Counted from the stretch's first letter, positions 52,432 to 61,716 are shown. The stretch: 64,000 nt of DNA from JBGAPH01 sp046349955 (GCA_046349955.1 JAXMBI010000007.1:186001-250000); one strand, 5' to 3'. The notes: generated by a model not told the origin, from the letters alone. Translations and numbers: made by a program.

Positions 52432-55368
52432 TTAAAGGCTCAGCACGGCAGCCGCCAGTTCCACCGGATGGAGCGCCCGCCAGCCCGTGCCGTGCTCGAT
52501 TTGGTGGCGACAGGAAAAGCCGGGGGCCGCGATCGTTGCGTTCTCCGCGGCCAGCACGGCCGGGAAGAGCACGCGCTGGCCGATCTGCATACTCAGGTCG
52601 TAATGCTCATACCCCCACGAGCCGGCCAGGCCGCAGCAGCCTGAGTCGACCACGCTCACCTGGCAGCCAGCCGCCTGCAGCAGCTTTTGGGTGTCGGCCA
52701 GGCCGACGAGGGCCTTTTGATGGCAATGGCCGTGCAGGAGCACCTGCCGGGGCGGCCCGCTGGGGAGCGGAAGCTCGACCTGGGCGAGCAGCCCGTCGAT
52801 CAGGACGGCCGCGACGCCCACGTGGCGCGTGGCTTCACCTGGCACGAGGTCTTGATAGTCGTCGACGAGCGTGAGGATGCAACTCGGCTCGCAGCCGACG
52901 ATCGCCGCGCCCCGCTCGGCCCAAGGGGCCAGCTTGGCGACGTTCACCTTGGCCAGCCGCTGCGCCTCGCCGAGCAACCCTTTGGAGATAAGCGTGCGGC
53001 CGCAGCACTCCAGGCCCGCCAAGTGAACCCGGTAGCCGGCGGCCTCCAGCAACTGCACCGCCGCCTGGTTGACGCGCGGTTCGCAGTAGCTGGTGAGACA
53101 GTCGTCGAGCAGCACGACGTCTCCGCGCGGGGCCGGCCTGTCGGCGGCGCCGCGGCGGGCGAACCAGCGCTGGAAGCTCTGCCGCTCGAACCGCGGCAAC
53201 GGGCGGCGGCGGTCGAAGCCCGTCAGCCGCTCGCGCAGCCAGCCGCTGCCAGGCGCGGCGGCCAGCGCATTGGCCAGCGGCGCAAGGGCCGAGCCCCAGC
53301 GGTTGATCCGCGCGGTCTGCCCCACGAGCCGCGCGGCCAGCGGCGCGCCGTGCTCCCGATGATAAAGATTGAGCAGCTCGGCCTTCATCTTGGCCACGTC
53401 CACGTTCGAAGGGCACTCGGCCTTGCATCCCTTGCAGCCCAGGCACAGCTCAAACGTCTCGAGCATCCGCGGCCCAGTGAGCGCCTCGCGCGGCAATCCG
53501 CCGGAAAGCGCAAGCCGCAGGGCGTTCGCCCGCCCGCGGGTGCTGTGTTCTTCGTCGCGAGTGATCATGAACGAGGGGCACATCGTGCCGGTCTGCAGCT
53601 TCCGGCAGGCGCCCACGCCACTGCACATTTCGGCCGCGCCGACCAGGCCCCCCTCGCGCGAGAAGTCAAACGTCGTGGTCACCGGCAGGCGGTGCAGCTC
53701 GGCGCCGTAGCGCAGGTTTTCGATTGGGCTCGGCCCGTCGACGATCTTGCCGGGGTTGAAGATCCCCTCGGGATCGGCTGCTTGCTTGATCTCCTGAAAC
53801 GCGCGGTAGAGCCGCGGCCCGAACAGCCGCTCGTTCAGGTAGCTGCGGGCAAGGCCGTCGCCGTGCTCGCCGCTCATCGCCCCGCCGAACTCGAGCACCA
53901 GCTCGGCCACCTCGCGCGAGATGCGCTCGAGCCGGGCGAGATCTTCGCGATTGGCGGCGTCGAGCAGCGGCCGGATATGCAGACAGCCCACCGAGGCGTG
54001 GCCGTAGTAAGCCCCCTCCGTGCCGGCGTCGGCCAGGATTTTGCGAAAGCGGACTACGAACTCGGCGAGCTTGGGGGGATCGACGGCCGTGTCTTCGACG
54101 AAGGCGATCGGCTTGCGGCTGCCCGGCACGCTCATGAGCAGCGGCAAAGCCGCCTTGCGGCAGGCCCAAATGTGCTCGCAGGTTTGTGGATCGAGGGCCG
54201 GCAGCAGGTGGCTCAGCCCTGGCTGGCCCAACAGCCGCTTTTCGAGGGCCGCCATGCGGTCGCGGACCTCGTCGGCCGAGTCGCCGCTGAACTCCACGAT
54301 CACGAGCGACTCGGGCCGACCCACCACGAAATCGAGCTGGCGGGCGAAGTGCAGGTTGCGGTCGGCCAGCCGCACGATCAGACCATCGAACAGTTCGACC
54401 GCCGAGGGGCCCAGTTCGAGCAGCCCGTTGATCGGGGCCACGGCGGCCGCCAGCGAGTCGAAATGGAGCACGACGACGCCGCGGGTCTGCGGAAGCGGCA
54501 CGAGATGCAACAGGGCCTCGGTGACACAGCCGAGCGTCCCTTCGGCCCCCACGAACAACTTGCTCAGGTTGTAGGGGCTGTTGGGGTAAAGACCCTGCTC
54601 AACTGCTCGCGCCCGGGCAACGCCGGGAGGCGTGGGGAGCAGGGCGCGAAACTCCGGCACAAACTCATCGAGGTTGTAGCCGCTCACGCGGCGGAGCACC
54701 TTGGGGTAGCGGTCGAGGATCTCCTGACGCTCGTGTTCAACGATCTGAACCACCCGCCGATGGATATCCCCCAGGCAACCCGGCGCGGCGCTTTCGGCGG
54801 CAAGCTGCGCGGTGTTTAGCGGTTGTAGTGTCGCGCGCGAACCATCGGAGAGGACCACTTCGAGCGCGAGGACATGATCGACCGTCTTGCCATGGAGCAC
54901 GGAGCGCGAGCCGGCCGAGTTGTTGCCGATCATGCCACCCAAGTTCGCGCGGTTGCTCGTAGCGACATCGGGCCCGAACTGCAGCCCGTGAGCCGCGGCC
55001 GCGCGATTGAGCTGATCGAGCACGACGCCTGGCTGCACGCGCGCGGTGCGCGCGTGCGGATCGATCGCCAGGATGGCGTTCATGTGCCGGCTGAAGTCGA
55101 GCACCAGTCCGGGGCCGATCGACTGCCCCGACAGACTGGTGCCGGAACCTCGGCAAATCAGGGGGATTTTAAGCTCTCGGCAGGCGTTGACGGCCGCCAC
55201 GACATCGGCCTCGCTGCGCGGCAAGACGACGCCAGCCGGCATGATCTGGTACAAGCTGGCGTCGGTGGCGTAGAGCGCGCGGCAATGCTCATCGAACCAC
55301 GCCTCGCCCTCGAGGCGTCCGGCGAGAAGCTGTGCCAGTTGTTCCGCCTGTTGCGACGCCAGAATCAT
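52432..55368 (-). CDS. Fused FAD-linked oxidase / FeS (GlcD-GlpC type) dehydrogenase
   Basis: About 978 residues from the ATG at 55368 (MILASQQAEQ). The domains in order are: FAD-binding PCMH, about 25-240 (PLICRGSGTSLSGQSIG, NRANLGGMIGNNSAGSRS); FAD-oxidase C-terminal, about 270-560, with HEHGDG-like GEHGDGLAR; a 4Fe-4S region, CSGVGACRKLQTGTMCPSF, then CLGCKGCKAECPSNVD; and two CCG-type motifs, CLTSYCEPRVNQ...LECCGRTL and HGHCHQKAL...DSGCCGLAGSWGY. It resembles D-lactate/glycolate dehydrogenases that pass electrons to quinone. The exact 2-hydroxyacid is unknown. It has no adjacent transporter. Confidence 0.93.
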   Translation of the reverse strand: MILASQQAEQLAQLLAGRLEGEAWFDEHCRALYATDASLYQIMPAGVVLPRSEADVVAAVNACRELKIPLICRGSGTSLSGQSIGPGLVLDFSRHMNAILAIDPHARTARVQPGVVLDQLNRAAAAHGLQFGPDVATSNRANLGGMIGNNSAGSRSVLHGKTVDHVLALEVVLSDGSRATLQPLNTAQLAAESAAPGCLGDIHRRVVQIVEHERQEILDRYPKVLRRVSGYNLDEFVPEFRALLPTPPGVARARAVEQGLYPNSPYNLSKLFVGAEGTLGCVTEALLHLVPLPQTRGVVVLHFDSLAAAVAPINGLLELGPSAVELFDGLIVRLADRNLHFARQLDFVVGRPESLVIVEFSGDSADEVRDRMAALEKRLLGQPGLSHLLPALDPQTCEHIWACRKAALPLLMSVPGSRKPIAFVEDTAVDPPKLAEFVVRFRKILADAGTEGAYYGHASVGCLHIRPLLDAANREDLARLERISREVAELVLEFGGAMSGEHGDGLARSYLNERLFGPRLYRAFQEIKQAADPEGIFNPGKIVDGPSPIENLRYGAELHRLPVTTTFDFSREGGLVGAAEMCSGVGACRKLQTGTMCPSFMITRDEEHSTRGRANALRLALSGGLPREALTGPRMLETFELCLGCKGCKAECPSNVDVAKMKAELLNLYHREHGAPLAARLVGQTARINRWGSALAPLANALAAAPGSGWLRERLTGFDRRRPLPRFERQSFQRWFARRGAADRPAPRGDVVLLDDCLTSYCEPRVNQAAVQLLEAAGYRVHLAGLECCGRTLISKGLLGEAQRLAKVNVAKLAPWAERGAAIVGCEPSCILTLVDDYQDLVPGEATRHVGVAAVLIDGLLAQVELPLPSGPPRQVLLHGHCHQKALVGLADTQKLLQAAGCQVSVVDSGCCGLAGSWGYEHYDLSMQIGQRVLFPAVLAAENATIAAPGFSCRHQIEHGTGWRALHPVELAAAVLSL

Positions 55369-55503
55369 GCTTTTGACGATTGTGAACCATCCCCCCGCCG
55401 AGAACGTAAACCGAAGCTCAACCAAATACTTGATCGGCTTCGGTTTGTTGGTACAGTCAAAGGATACGCCTTGGGCAGGGGCGTTCTCCGGCGACGAACA
55501 TCA

Positions 55504-56109
55504 ATGAGGCGCGGTTTGCTCACAGGTCCAGGTCGCATGTCGAACGTTCGCCGCCCCGAGCCCGACGAGGTTGAGCACCTGCTGCGAAATGCCCAACTGC
55601 GCGACGAGCTCGAGCCGTTTCTCGACGAGGCCGTGGAGTGCGTGAACGTGTTGCACGTGCCCACCCCGGTCGAAAACGAGTACCTGGCGTCGATGCTCGC
55701 CTGGGAGCGGGCGCCGGTGCTGCCCATCGCCCGCTGGTTCGAGCCCGAGTTGCGGCTGGCCCCGCCCGACACGCTCGACGACATGCAGCTTCACCTGGCG
55801 CTGTGGGACGCGATCCATCGGCTGTTCGAGCAGCGGATCGTGCTCGAGTTCACCGATCATCTCAGCGATCGAGCCCTCTACCGGCTGATCTTCCGCGACA
55901 TTCTACCCTCGCCGGAAAAGAAGATCGATTCGCCCCACAACTACCTGCACTGGGACTGCTCCGACGCCTCGGGGGACCAGGAGGTGTGGCTGCGGTACTA
56001 CGCCGGCGAGGAAGAACGCTCGGAGTGGTCGCTGGCGAATCCCGATATGCCGCTGCCGCCGCGGGAAGAACCAGCCTTTGCCCGCGAATTGCCGCGTCGG
56101 CCGCTGTAA
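55504..56109 (+). CDS. Conserved hypothetical protein
   Basis: About 201 residues from the ATG at 55504, or 190 from the ATG at 55537 (MSNVRRPEPDEVEHLLRN). It is soluble, acidic and Trp-rich, with no signal or membrane segment. Features include PTPVENEYLASMLAWERAPVLPIARWFEPELRL, RIVLEFTDHLSDRALYRLIFRDILPSPEKKID and YLHWDCSDASGDQEVWLRYYA. The composition is that of a real protein, but no family is recognised. It diverges from the FAD/FeS gene over about 135 bp. Confidence 0.75.
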   Translation: MRRGLLTGPGRMSNVRRPEPDEVEHLLRNAQLRDELEPFLDEAVECVNVLHVPTPVENEYLASMLAWERAPVLPIARWFEPELRLAPPDTLDDMQLHLALWDAIHRLFEQRIVLEFTDHLSDRALYRLIFRDILPSPEKKIDSPHNYLHWDCSDASGDQEVWLRYYAGEEERSEWSLANPDMPLPPREEPAFARELPRRPL

Positions 56110-56174
56110 GGTCGATCCAACGACTTTGCGCGATCGCTCCCCGCGCTGCACCAGAACCGCCGTTCCCGTGTGGT

Positions 56175-58187
56175 TCAACTCTGCTCCCATGATTGCTCGA
56201 GCGCCGTTGGCAACGGCTCGACTCCAGGAGCCTTGTCCGCCGTGGGCTCGCTTGCCTCGGCGAAGGCCACGCTGACGGCCGCCGCGGTCAGCACTTCGAT
56301 GGCTGTCCGCGCCGGCGGCGGGGCATAGAGATATTTAAGCAACCCAAAGTCGGCGAGGTCGACGTCGGCGTCGCCATCGGCGTCCCCTTCGGCGTGGGTC
56401 GTGCCCGCGGCAAAATGCTGCTTGAGGATGCCGAAGTCGGCGAGGTCGACCCGCCCGTCGTCATTGAAGTCGGCGGCCAGCGGATCGGGCTGCACGGTGA
56501 AGTTCCAGGTGGTGCGGTCAGCGATGCCCTCGTAGAGGTCGCCCACGGCGTTGCCGGTGACCTTGATGTTGTCGATCGCCCACCACCAATCGTTGGTGGC
56601 GTTGACGATGCCGAACCGCACGAGCAGCGAGCCGCCCGCAGGATTCGGAATGTTGATCGTCAGGTGCTCGTTGGCGTGCTCGAGGCTCCCCTGGCCACCT
56701 GCGGTCTCGGTGTTTTGCAGCAGCACGTTGTCCCAGGTCGCGCCGCCGTCGAACGACACGTCGAGCAAGCCTGTTTGACCGATCCAATCCGGGTGCTCGT
56801 CGTCGAGCCGCGGAGTTTCCGGGCGAAAGCTCGAATCGAAGTCGAGCCTCACGCTGTTCGCGGCAATGTCGGTCAGGTGGATCGGCGGCAGCGTCGTGTA
56901 CGCCTCCAAGTTGTGATTGGGAATCGTGGCGAAGTCGGAGAAGGCATCGGGGTCCATGACCGCCACGGTCCCTTGGCCAAGTTCCCAAACGTCGCGACCC
57001 TGGCTCCCCTGCTGGGCAATCCAGAAGTTCTTGTCGAGCTGCGTCCAGCCGTTGTACTCAGGCTGGGGTTGCGGCAGGTTGGTTTCCTTCGTCCAACCAA
57101 AGGGCATGTTGGGGGCGTAGTTGTGAGGGTTCGGATCTGGGAGATCTCCGCCGGGCGGAAGATTGTCGTACCCGTAGTGTCCCTTTTCGAATTGCCCAGA
57201 ATCCCACACGTCGGCGGTCGAGAGTTTGCCCGACGCCGGAAACCCTGGCGCGAGCTCGGCGTCGCCGGCGCGCAGGTCGAGCGCGGTCTGGATGTTGCCG
57301 ACGAAGATGCCTGGTCCTGCCGCGTAAGTGGTCGCCTGGATGAGATCGGCTGTCAGGCCAATCCCGTGAGAGGCGTCGCCTACCACGGCGAACTTGGCTG
57401 CGTCGAACTCGATCGGAGTTACAAAGGCGCCGTTGTCCGCAGCATAGAAGACCTCGCCCGCGCCAGGGCCGAAGCCGGCGAAATACATGAACTCGAATTT
57501 GTATTGGCCTTTGGCCAGCGTGACCGCGCGGTCCGCGAAAGAATCGACGATGCCGTGCGTCGTATCATCGAACAACAACACGTCGCTCGGATCCTTGACG
57601 TTCGCCTGACCGTCGCCATTCAAATCGATGGCCAGGTAGGCCCCGAAGGCGTTCGCCATGCCGAAGCGGTAGCTGCCGGCGGTTTGCACGTCGAGCGTGC
57701 CGTCCAGGAAGAGCGCGTAGTTGTCGAGCGTGGGCTTGTCGAGGTCGCTATCGATCAAATGCGTCGTTTCGAAGTCTTCGCGAAAGATCGCCTGCTCCGC
57801 CGCCTTGGTCGATAGGTCACGAATCGCCCCCGCGTCGATCGTCACATAGAGTTTGGCGTTGCTCGGCAGCGGGTTGACTGGGTCGACGGTCACCGCGTGC
57901 CCGGCGAAGGTGACGCGCGCCGGATCGTCGACGCGGACCGCCTCGATCACGCTGTCGTCGGCCGCGTTCTTGATCAAGATCCGGCCGACGCCGGGACCCG
58001 GCCGAATGTCGTCGGAAAACGTCAGGACGAGATTGTCGTTGGGGAGCACTGTCGTCGCCCCATCGGTCGGGCTGAAAGCGACGACGTCGGCCGCCATTAG
58101 CCGCCGCGGCTCTAGGGATTCGATCGTTCGGAGGACCAGTACGCGAGAACGAGTTTGGGAGTGGAGGTCGTGCCGTTGGCGGTACAT
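56175..58187 (-). CDS. LEPR-XLL surface protein with Ig-like, PA14-like and dockerin domains
   Basis: About 670 residues from the ATG at 58187 (MYRQRHDLHSQTRSRV). LEPRRLMAAD lies near residue 25. Residues 30-135 match a SbsA-type Big_5 Ig domain (FSPTDGATTVLPNDNLVLTFSD...YVTIDAGAIRD). Residues about 145-270 are PA14-like (LDVQTAGSYRFGMANAFGAYLAID...KFEFMYFAG). About 400-570 form a beta-sandwich domain with repeated DWIG/DWWWAIDNI motifs. Two dockerin loops (ADFNDDGRVDLADFG, GDADGDADVDLADFG) and an acidic tail end it. It is exported. The same frame stays open far upstream to 59696 but there lies antisense to the radical SAM gene. Confidence 0.88.
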   Translation of the reverse strand: MYRQRHDLHSQTRSRVLVLRTIESLEPRRLMAADVVAFSPTDGATTVLPNDNLVLTFSDDIRPGPGVGRILIKNAADDSVIEAVRVDDPARVTFAGHAVTVDPVNPLPSNAKLYVTIDAGAIRDLSTKAAEQAIFREDFETTHLIDSDLDKPTLDNYALFLDGTLDVQTAGSYRFGMANAFGAYLAIDLNGDGQANVKDPSDVLLFDDTTHGIVDSFADRAVTLAKGQYKFEFMYFAGFGPGAGEVFYAADNGAFVTPIEFDAAKFAVVGDASHGIGLTADLIQATTYAAGPGIFVGNIQTALDLRAGDAELAPGFPASGKLSTADVWDSGQFEKGHYGYDNLPPGGDLPDPNPHNYAPNMPFGWTKETNLPQPQPEYNGWTQLDKNFWIAQQGSQGRDVWELGQGTVAVMDPDAFSDFATIPNHNLEAYTTLPPIHLTDIAANSVRLDFDSSFRPETPRLDDEHPDWIGQTGLLDVSFDGGATWDNVLLQNTETAGGQGSLEHANEHLTINIPNPAGGSLLVRFGIVNATNDWWWAIDNIKVTGNAVGDLYEGIADRTTWNFTVQPDPLAADFNDDGRVDLADFGILKQHFAAGTTHAEGDADGDADVDLADFGLLKYLYAPPPARTAIEVLTAAAVSVAFAEASEPTADKAPGVEPLPTALEQSWEQS

Positions 58188-58421
58188 AGGAGTGGCTCGA
58201 AGGCTGCAGAAAGAGCTCGGGGCGTCAACGGAGCGTTCGTGCTCGGATAGTCTCAACACGGACGATGATAACCCTTGATTCCGCCTGCGGGGCCTTTTTG
58301 GTGGCGTCGGCGGCCCGGGGTTTGCCACTCGGCGTGGACGCCCGACCAGGCAGGGCTCATCCGCACACCGCCGGCCGGGTACACTGAAGGGACGCCGTTC
58401 CCGTCCTTCTTCGGTCCGTCC

Positions 58422-60446
58422 ATGTCCGCCGCCGCCGCGCCTTGCTCGATCACTCCCTCGCTCGCCCTGCCGATCCTCGGTCAGGCAGCGCCGCGCCCTG
58501 CCCCCACAGCGCCGCTGCCCATGAGCCGCGCTGAGATGGAGGCCCGCGGCTGGGACGAGGTCGACATCGTGTTCGTCACGGGCGACGCCTACGTTGACAA
58601 CCCGAGCTTCGCCATGGCGCTGCTCGGCCGGCTGCTCGAGAGCGAAGGCCACCGCGTGGCGATCCTCAGCCAGCCCGACTGGCGTTCGGCCGAGCCCTGG
58701 CGAGAGTTTGGCCGGCCACGGCTGTTCTACGGCATCTCCGCCGGGAACATGGACTCGATGATCAACCACTACACGGCCAACAAAAAGGTTCGCAACGACG
58801 ACGCCTATAGCCCCGGCGGCCGCATCGGCCGCCGCCCCGACCGCGCGACGCTCGCCTACTGCCAGCGCGCTCGCGAAGCCTATAAGGGCGTGCCAGTGGT
58901 CGCGGGCGGCGTCGAGGCCAGTTTGCGGCGGATCGCCCACTACGACTACTGGAGCGACAAGGTCCGCCGCGGCATCGTGCTCGACTGTAAGGCCGACCTG
59001 CTCGTGTTCGGCATGGGGGAGCGGGCGATCCTCGAGATCGCGCGCCGCCTGGCGGCCGGGCAAACGGTGCGCGACCTGCGTGACTTGCGCGGTGTCTGCT
59101 ATCGGCTCGGCGCAAGCGAAGCCCCGCCCGCCGACGAGCACACCCTGACGCTCCCGAGCTTTACCGAAGTCTCGACCGACAAGCGGGCCTTCGCCGAGAT
59201 GACCCGCATTGCCCACGTCGAAACCAATCCGCACAACGCCCACCGGCTGGTGCAGTGGATGGGCCCGGCCGAAGCCGGCGGCGAGAAGATCGTGGTCAAT
59301 CCGCCGGCGCTGCCGCTCGCCCAAGGCGAGATGGACCGCGTGTATGGGTTGCCGTTCACGCGCAAGCCGCATCCGGCTTACGGCAAAGAACGAATTCCGG
59401 CTTACGAGGTGGTGAAGGACTCGGTGCAGATCATGCGCGGCTGCTTTGGCGGCTGCACTTTCTGCTCGATCACGGCCCACGAAGGCCGCATCATTCAGAG
59501 CCGCAGCCAAGATTCGGTGCTCGCTGAAATTCGCCAGATGTCGGCCGAGCCGGACTTCAAAGGCGTGGTCAGCGACATCGGCGGCCCCACGGCCAACATG
59601 TATCAGATGCGCTGCACGCGCCCCGAAGTCGAAGCCAAGTGCCGGCGACTGAGCTGCGTACACCCGACGATCTGCAAGCTGCTGGGCACCGACCACGGCC
59701 CGCTCGTGCAGCTCATGCGCGATGCCCGCGAAACGCCTGGCGTGAAGAAGGTGCTGGTCGCCTCAGGCATCCGTATGGACCTGGCGCGCCGCGATCCCGA
59801 GTACATGCAGGAGCTCGTCGAGCATCACGTCGGCGGGCATCTCAAGGTGGCGCCCGAGCACGTCGATCCACAGGTGCTCGACCTGATGAAGAAGCCCGGC
59901 ATCGACGACTTCGTCGGCTTCGATCAGGCCTTTCGCAAGGCGAGCAAGCGAGCCGGCAAGAAGCAGTACCTGGTGCCGTACTTCATCGCCAGCCACCCCG
60001 GCAGCTCGCTCGATTCGATGATCGAGCTCGCGGTGTTCCTCAAACGCGGCGGCTATCAGCCCGACCAGGTGCAGGACTTCATCCCCAGCCCCTTCGACAT
60101 CGCCGCCTGCATGTATCACACAGGCATCGACCCATTCACGAAGAAGCCGGTCTACATCGCCGAACACCTCCGCGACCGCAAACTGCAGCGAGCCCTGCTG
60201 CAGTTCTTCAAGCCGGAAAACTACTTCGAAGTCCGTAAGGCGCTCGAACAAGCGGGCAGACTCGACCTCATCGGCTCCGGCTGCGACTGCCTGATCGGCG
60301 ACCGCCCACCGCGCGAGGCGCTCGACAAGCGCCGCAAGCGGGCGAACGAAGAAGCCCGCGAGCAGCGGCGGAATTATGAGGTGGGGGAGAAGAAGAAGGC
60401 GGGGTATCGGCCGGGGAGGCCGAGTGCGGGGAAGCGGAAGAAGTAG
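58422..60446 (+). CDS. YgiQ-family radical SAM protein
   Basis: About 674 residues from the ATG at 58422; a second ATG at 58521 (MSRAEMEARGWDEVD) also fits the family start. The radical SAM cluster is CFGGCTFC (Cys341, Cys345, Cys348). N-terminal family motifs are WDEVDIVFVTGDAYVDNPSF and VPVVAGGVEASLRRIAHYDYW. C-terminal ones are HLKVAPEHVDPQVLDLMKKPG and YLVPYFIASHPGSS. It is a UPF0313/YgiQ enzyme of unknown reaction. The tail is rich in Lys and Arg. Its TAG stop lies inside the first RAYT-flanking palindrome. Confidence 0.94.
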   Translation: MSAAAAPCSITPSLALPILGQAAPRPAPTAPLPMSRAEMEARGWDEVDIVFVTGDAYVDNPSFAMALLGRLLESEGHRVAILSQPDWRSAEPWREFGRPRLFYGISAGNMDSMINHYTANKKVRNDDAYSPGGRIGRRPDRATLAYCQRAREAYKGVPVVAGGVEASLRRIAHYDYWSDKVRRGIVLDCKADLLVFGMGERAILEIARRLAAGQTVRDLRDLRGVCYRLGASEAPPADEHTLTLPSFTEVSTDKRAFAEMTRIAHVETNPHNAHRLVQWMGPAEAGGEKIVVNPPALPLAQGEMDRVYGLPFTRKPHPAYGKERIPAYEVVKDSVQIMRGCFGGCTFCSITAHEGRIIQSRSQDSVLAEIRQMSAEPDFKGVVSDIGGPTANMYQMRCTRPEVEAKCRRLSCVHPTICKLLGTDHGPLVQLMRDARETPGVKKVLVASGIRMDLARRDPEYMQELVEHHVGGHLKVAPEHVDPQVLDLMKKPGIDDFVGFDQAFRKASKRAGKKQYLVPYFIASHPGSSLDSMIELAVFLKRGGYQPDQVQDFIPSPFDIAACMYHTGIDPFTKKPVYIAEHLRDRKLQRALLQFFKPENYFEVRKALEQAGRLDLIGSGCDCLIGDRPPREALDKRRKRANEEAREQRRNYEVGEKKKAGYRPGRPSAGKRKK

Positions 60447-60554
60447 CCCGCACTCTCCGAGTGCGGAATGCTCGACCCGGGTATACTCGCTGATCGGCGT
60501 TGGCATTTCTTACCGCTGTGAAAGCACTCTGCACACTCGGAGAGTGCAGGCTAC
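60443..60554. repeat. BIME-like palindromic unit, left of RAYT
   Basis: The 21-base arm at 60443-60463 (GTAGCC...CCGAGTG) is inverted at 60534-60554 with 20 of 21 matches, and each arm has its own small dyad (CACTCTCCGAGTG). The whole ~112-bp unit, including GGTATACTC in the spacer, recurs on the right of RAYT. Confidence 0.9.
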
Positions 60555-60562
60555 GATGTTTC

Positions 60563-61210
60563 ATGTTCGAGCTGTACGATCCGAAGGGCGATCTGCACGT
60601 TCGACGAGGGCATTTGCCGCACTGGTGGCAGCCTGGCGTGACGTACTTTGTCACGTTTCGTACGGCTGATTCCGTTCCGCAGCCACTCACACGAGCTTGG
60701 CACGCAAGGCGCAGCGTGTGGCTGCGAGAGCACGGAATCGAACCTGCGAACCCGAATTGGAAGGCCGCACTGCGGAAGAACGCCGTTCTGCAAGGCGCGT
60801 TCGATCTCCAGTTCAGCCGCGAGTTCTTGGAGTATCTCGATCGCGGTCACGGCGCCTGCTTGTTGCGCGACTCTCAGAATGCCGCGATCGTCGCCGACGT
60901 GCTGCGTCATTTCGACCAAGTTCGCTATAACCTGGGCGACTTCGTGATCATGCCGAACCACGTTCATCTCCTTGTCTGTCTCAAGGGCGACACGGACATC
61001 GAGGCGCAGTGTGCGGTGTGGAAGCGGTTCGCGGCCGCGCGAATCAACGCTGAAATCGGCCGACGAGGCCGGCTGTGGCAGTCGGAGAGCTTCGATCATC
61101 TCGTGCGCGACTCCGACCAATTCGAGCGATGCCAGCGCTACATCGCGGCCAACCCGACCAAGGCGAGGCTACGGGACGGCGAGTACCTGCTGTGGCAACG
61201 TCAAAAGTAG
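60563..61210 (+). CDS. REP-associated tyrosine transposase (RAYT, IS200-like Y1 family)
   Basis: 215 residues from the ATG at 60563, nine bases after the left palindromic unit. It has HUH-type FVIMPNHVHLLV with HVH at 133-135, a catalytic Tyr193 in CQRYIAANPTKA, and the N-terminal VTYFVTFRTAD of this family. It nicks and joins single-stranded DNA at REP hairpins. It is intact, with no frameshift, and flanked on both sides by ~110-bp units carrying matching hairpins, so it is a complete candidate REPtron. Confidence 0.95.
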   Translation: MFELYDPKGDLHVRRGHLPHWWQPGVTYFVTFRTADSVPQPLTRAWHARRSVWLREHGIEPANPNWKAALRKNAVLQGAFDLQFSREFLEYLDRGHGACLLRDSQNAAIVADVLRHFDQVRYNLGDFVIMPNHVHLLVCLKGDTDIEAQCAVWKRFAAARINAEIGRRGRLWQSESFDHLVRDSDQFERCQRYIAANPTKARLRDGEYLLWQRQK

Positions 61211-61316
61211 CCTGCACTCTCCGAGTGCGGATTGCTCAATCCAGGTATACTCACCGACTGCGATTGGCACTTCAACCGCCTTCGAAAGCACTCTGCACTC
61301 GGAGAGTGCAGGCTAC
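61207..61316. repeat. BIME-like palindromic unit, right of RAYT
   Basis: The arm at 61207-61227 (GTAGCC...CCGAGTG) is exactly inverted at 61296-61316. It is a direct repeat of the left unit, sharing GGTATACTC and AAAGCACTCTGCAC. Its GTAG contains the RAYT stop codon. Confidence 0.9.
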
Positions 61317-61412
61317 AGCGGACACTCACTCACCTCAACACGCGCTCAACCATCTCCCTTGGCGAATAAAGACGCCGGGGCCGGTCCACCAGCGGCAAAA
61401 ACCGAATGAAGC

Positions 61413-61691
61413 TCAGCCACGGCGCACTTCGTGGCGGGCGGCCGCCCGCTTCAGCGCTGGCGTGGGGGCGGGCGGATCAGCCAGCAACTCGAGAAACCGG
61501 TCTCGGTCACGGTCGGACAGGCGCGTGACCGATTCCTCGACGAACGTTAGCTCTTCTTCGGCCGCCGCCTTCGTCAGCCGAATGCGAACCTCGGTCTCGC
61601 TCACGTGTTCGACGAGCACCGTGGCGTTGGCAAACGCCATCGGCAGAGTCAGTCGCCCCTTGGCGTCGGTCGTGCAGGTTTCGCTGTGCAT
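61413..61691 (-). CDS. AbrB/SpoVT-like antitoxin with DUF1778-like tail
   Basis: 92 residues from the ATG at 61691 (MHSETCTTDAKGRLTLPMAF). Residues 7-42 form the swapped-hairpin pattern DAKGRLTLPMAFANATVLVEHVSETEVRIRL. The C-terminal DRDRFLELLADPPAPTPALKRAA resembles the toxin-binding tail of DUF1778 antitoxins, which neutralise GNAT toxins. No GNAT or PIN gene is adjacent. The RAYT element lies 97 bases downstream of its stop codon, where a toxin gene would be expected. Confidence 0.8.
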   Translation of the reverse strand: MHSETCTTDAKGRLTLPMAFANATVLVEHVSETEVRIRLTKAAAEEELTFVEESVTRLSDRDRDRFLELLADPPAPTPALKRAAARHEVRRG

Positions 61692-61716
61692 CGGGCCTCC
61701 TTCTAAACACGTTCTC

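Noticed and set aside
52687..54819. 710-residue forward ORF
   Set aside because: Antisense to the FAD/FeS dehydrogenase; composition is that of a shadow frame in high-GC DNA.
56175..59696. Reverse frame open for 1173 residues
   Set aside because: Only the part below 58187 codes (LEPR start, Ig, dockerin). The upstream 500 residues lie antisense to the well-supported YgiQ-type gene.
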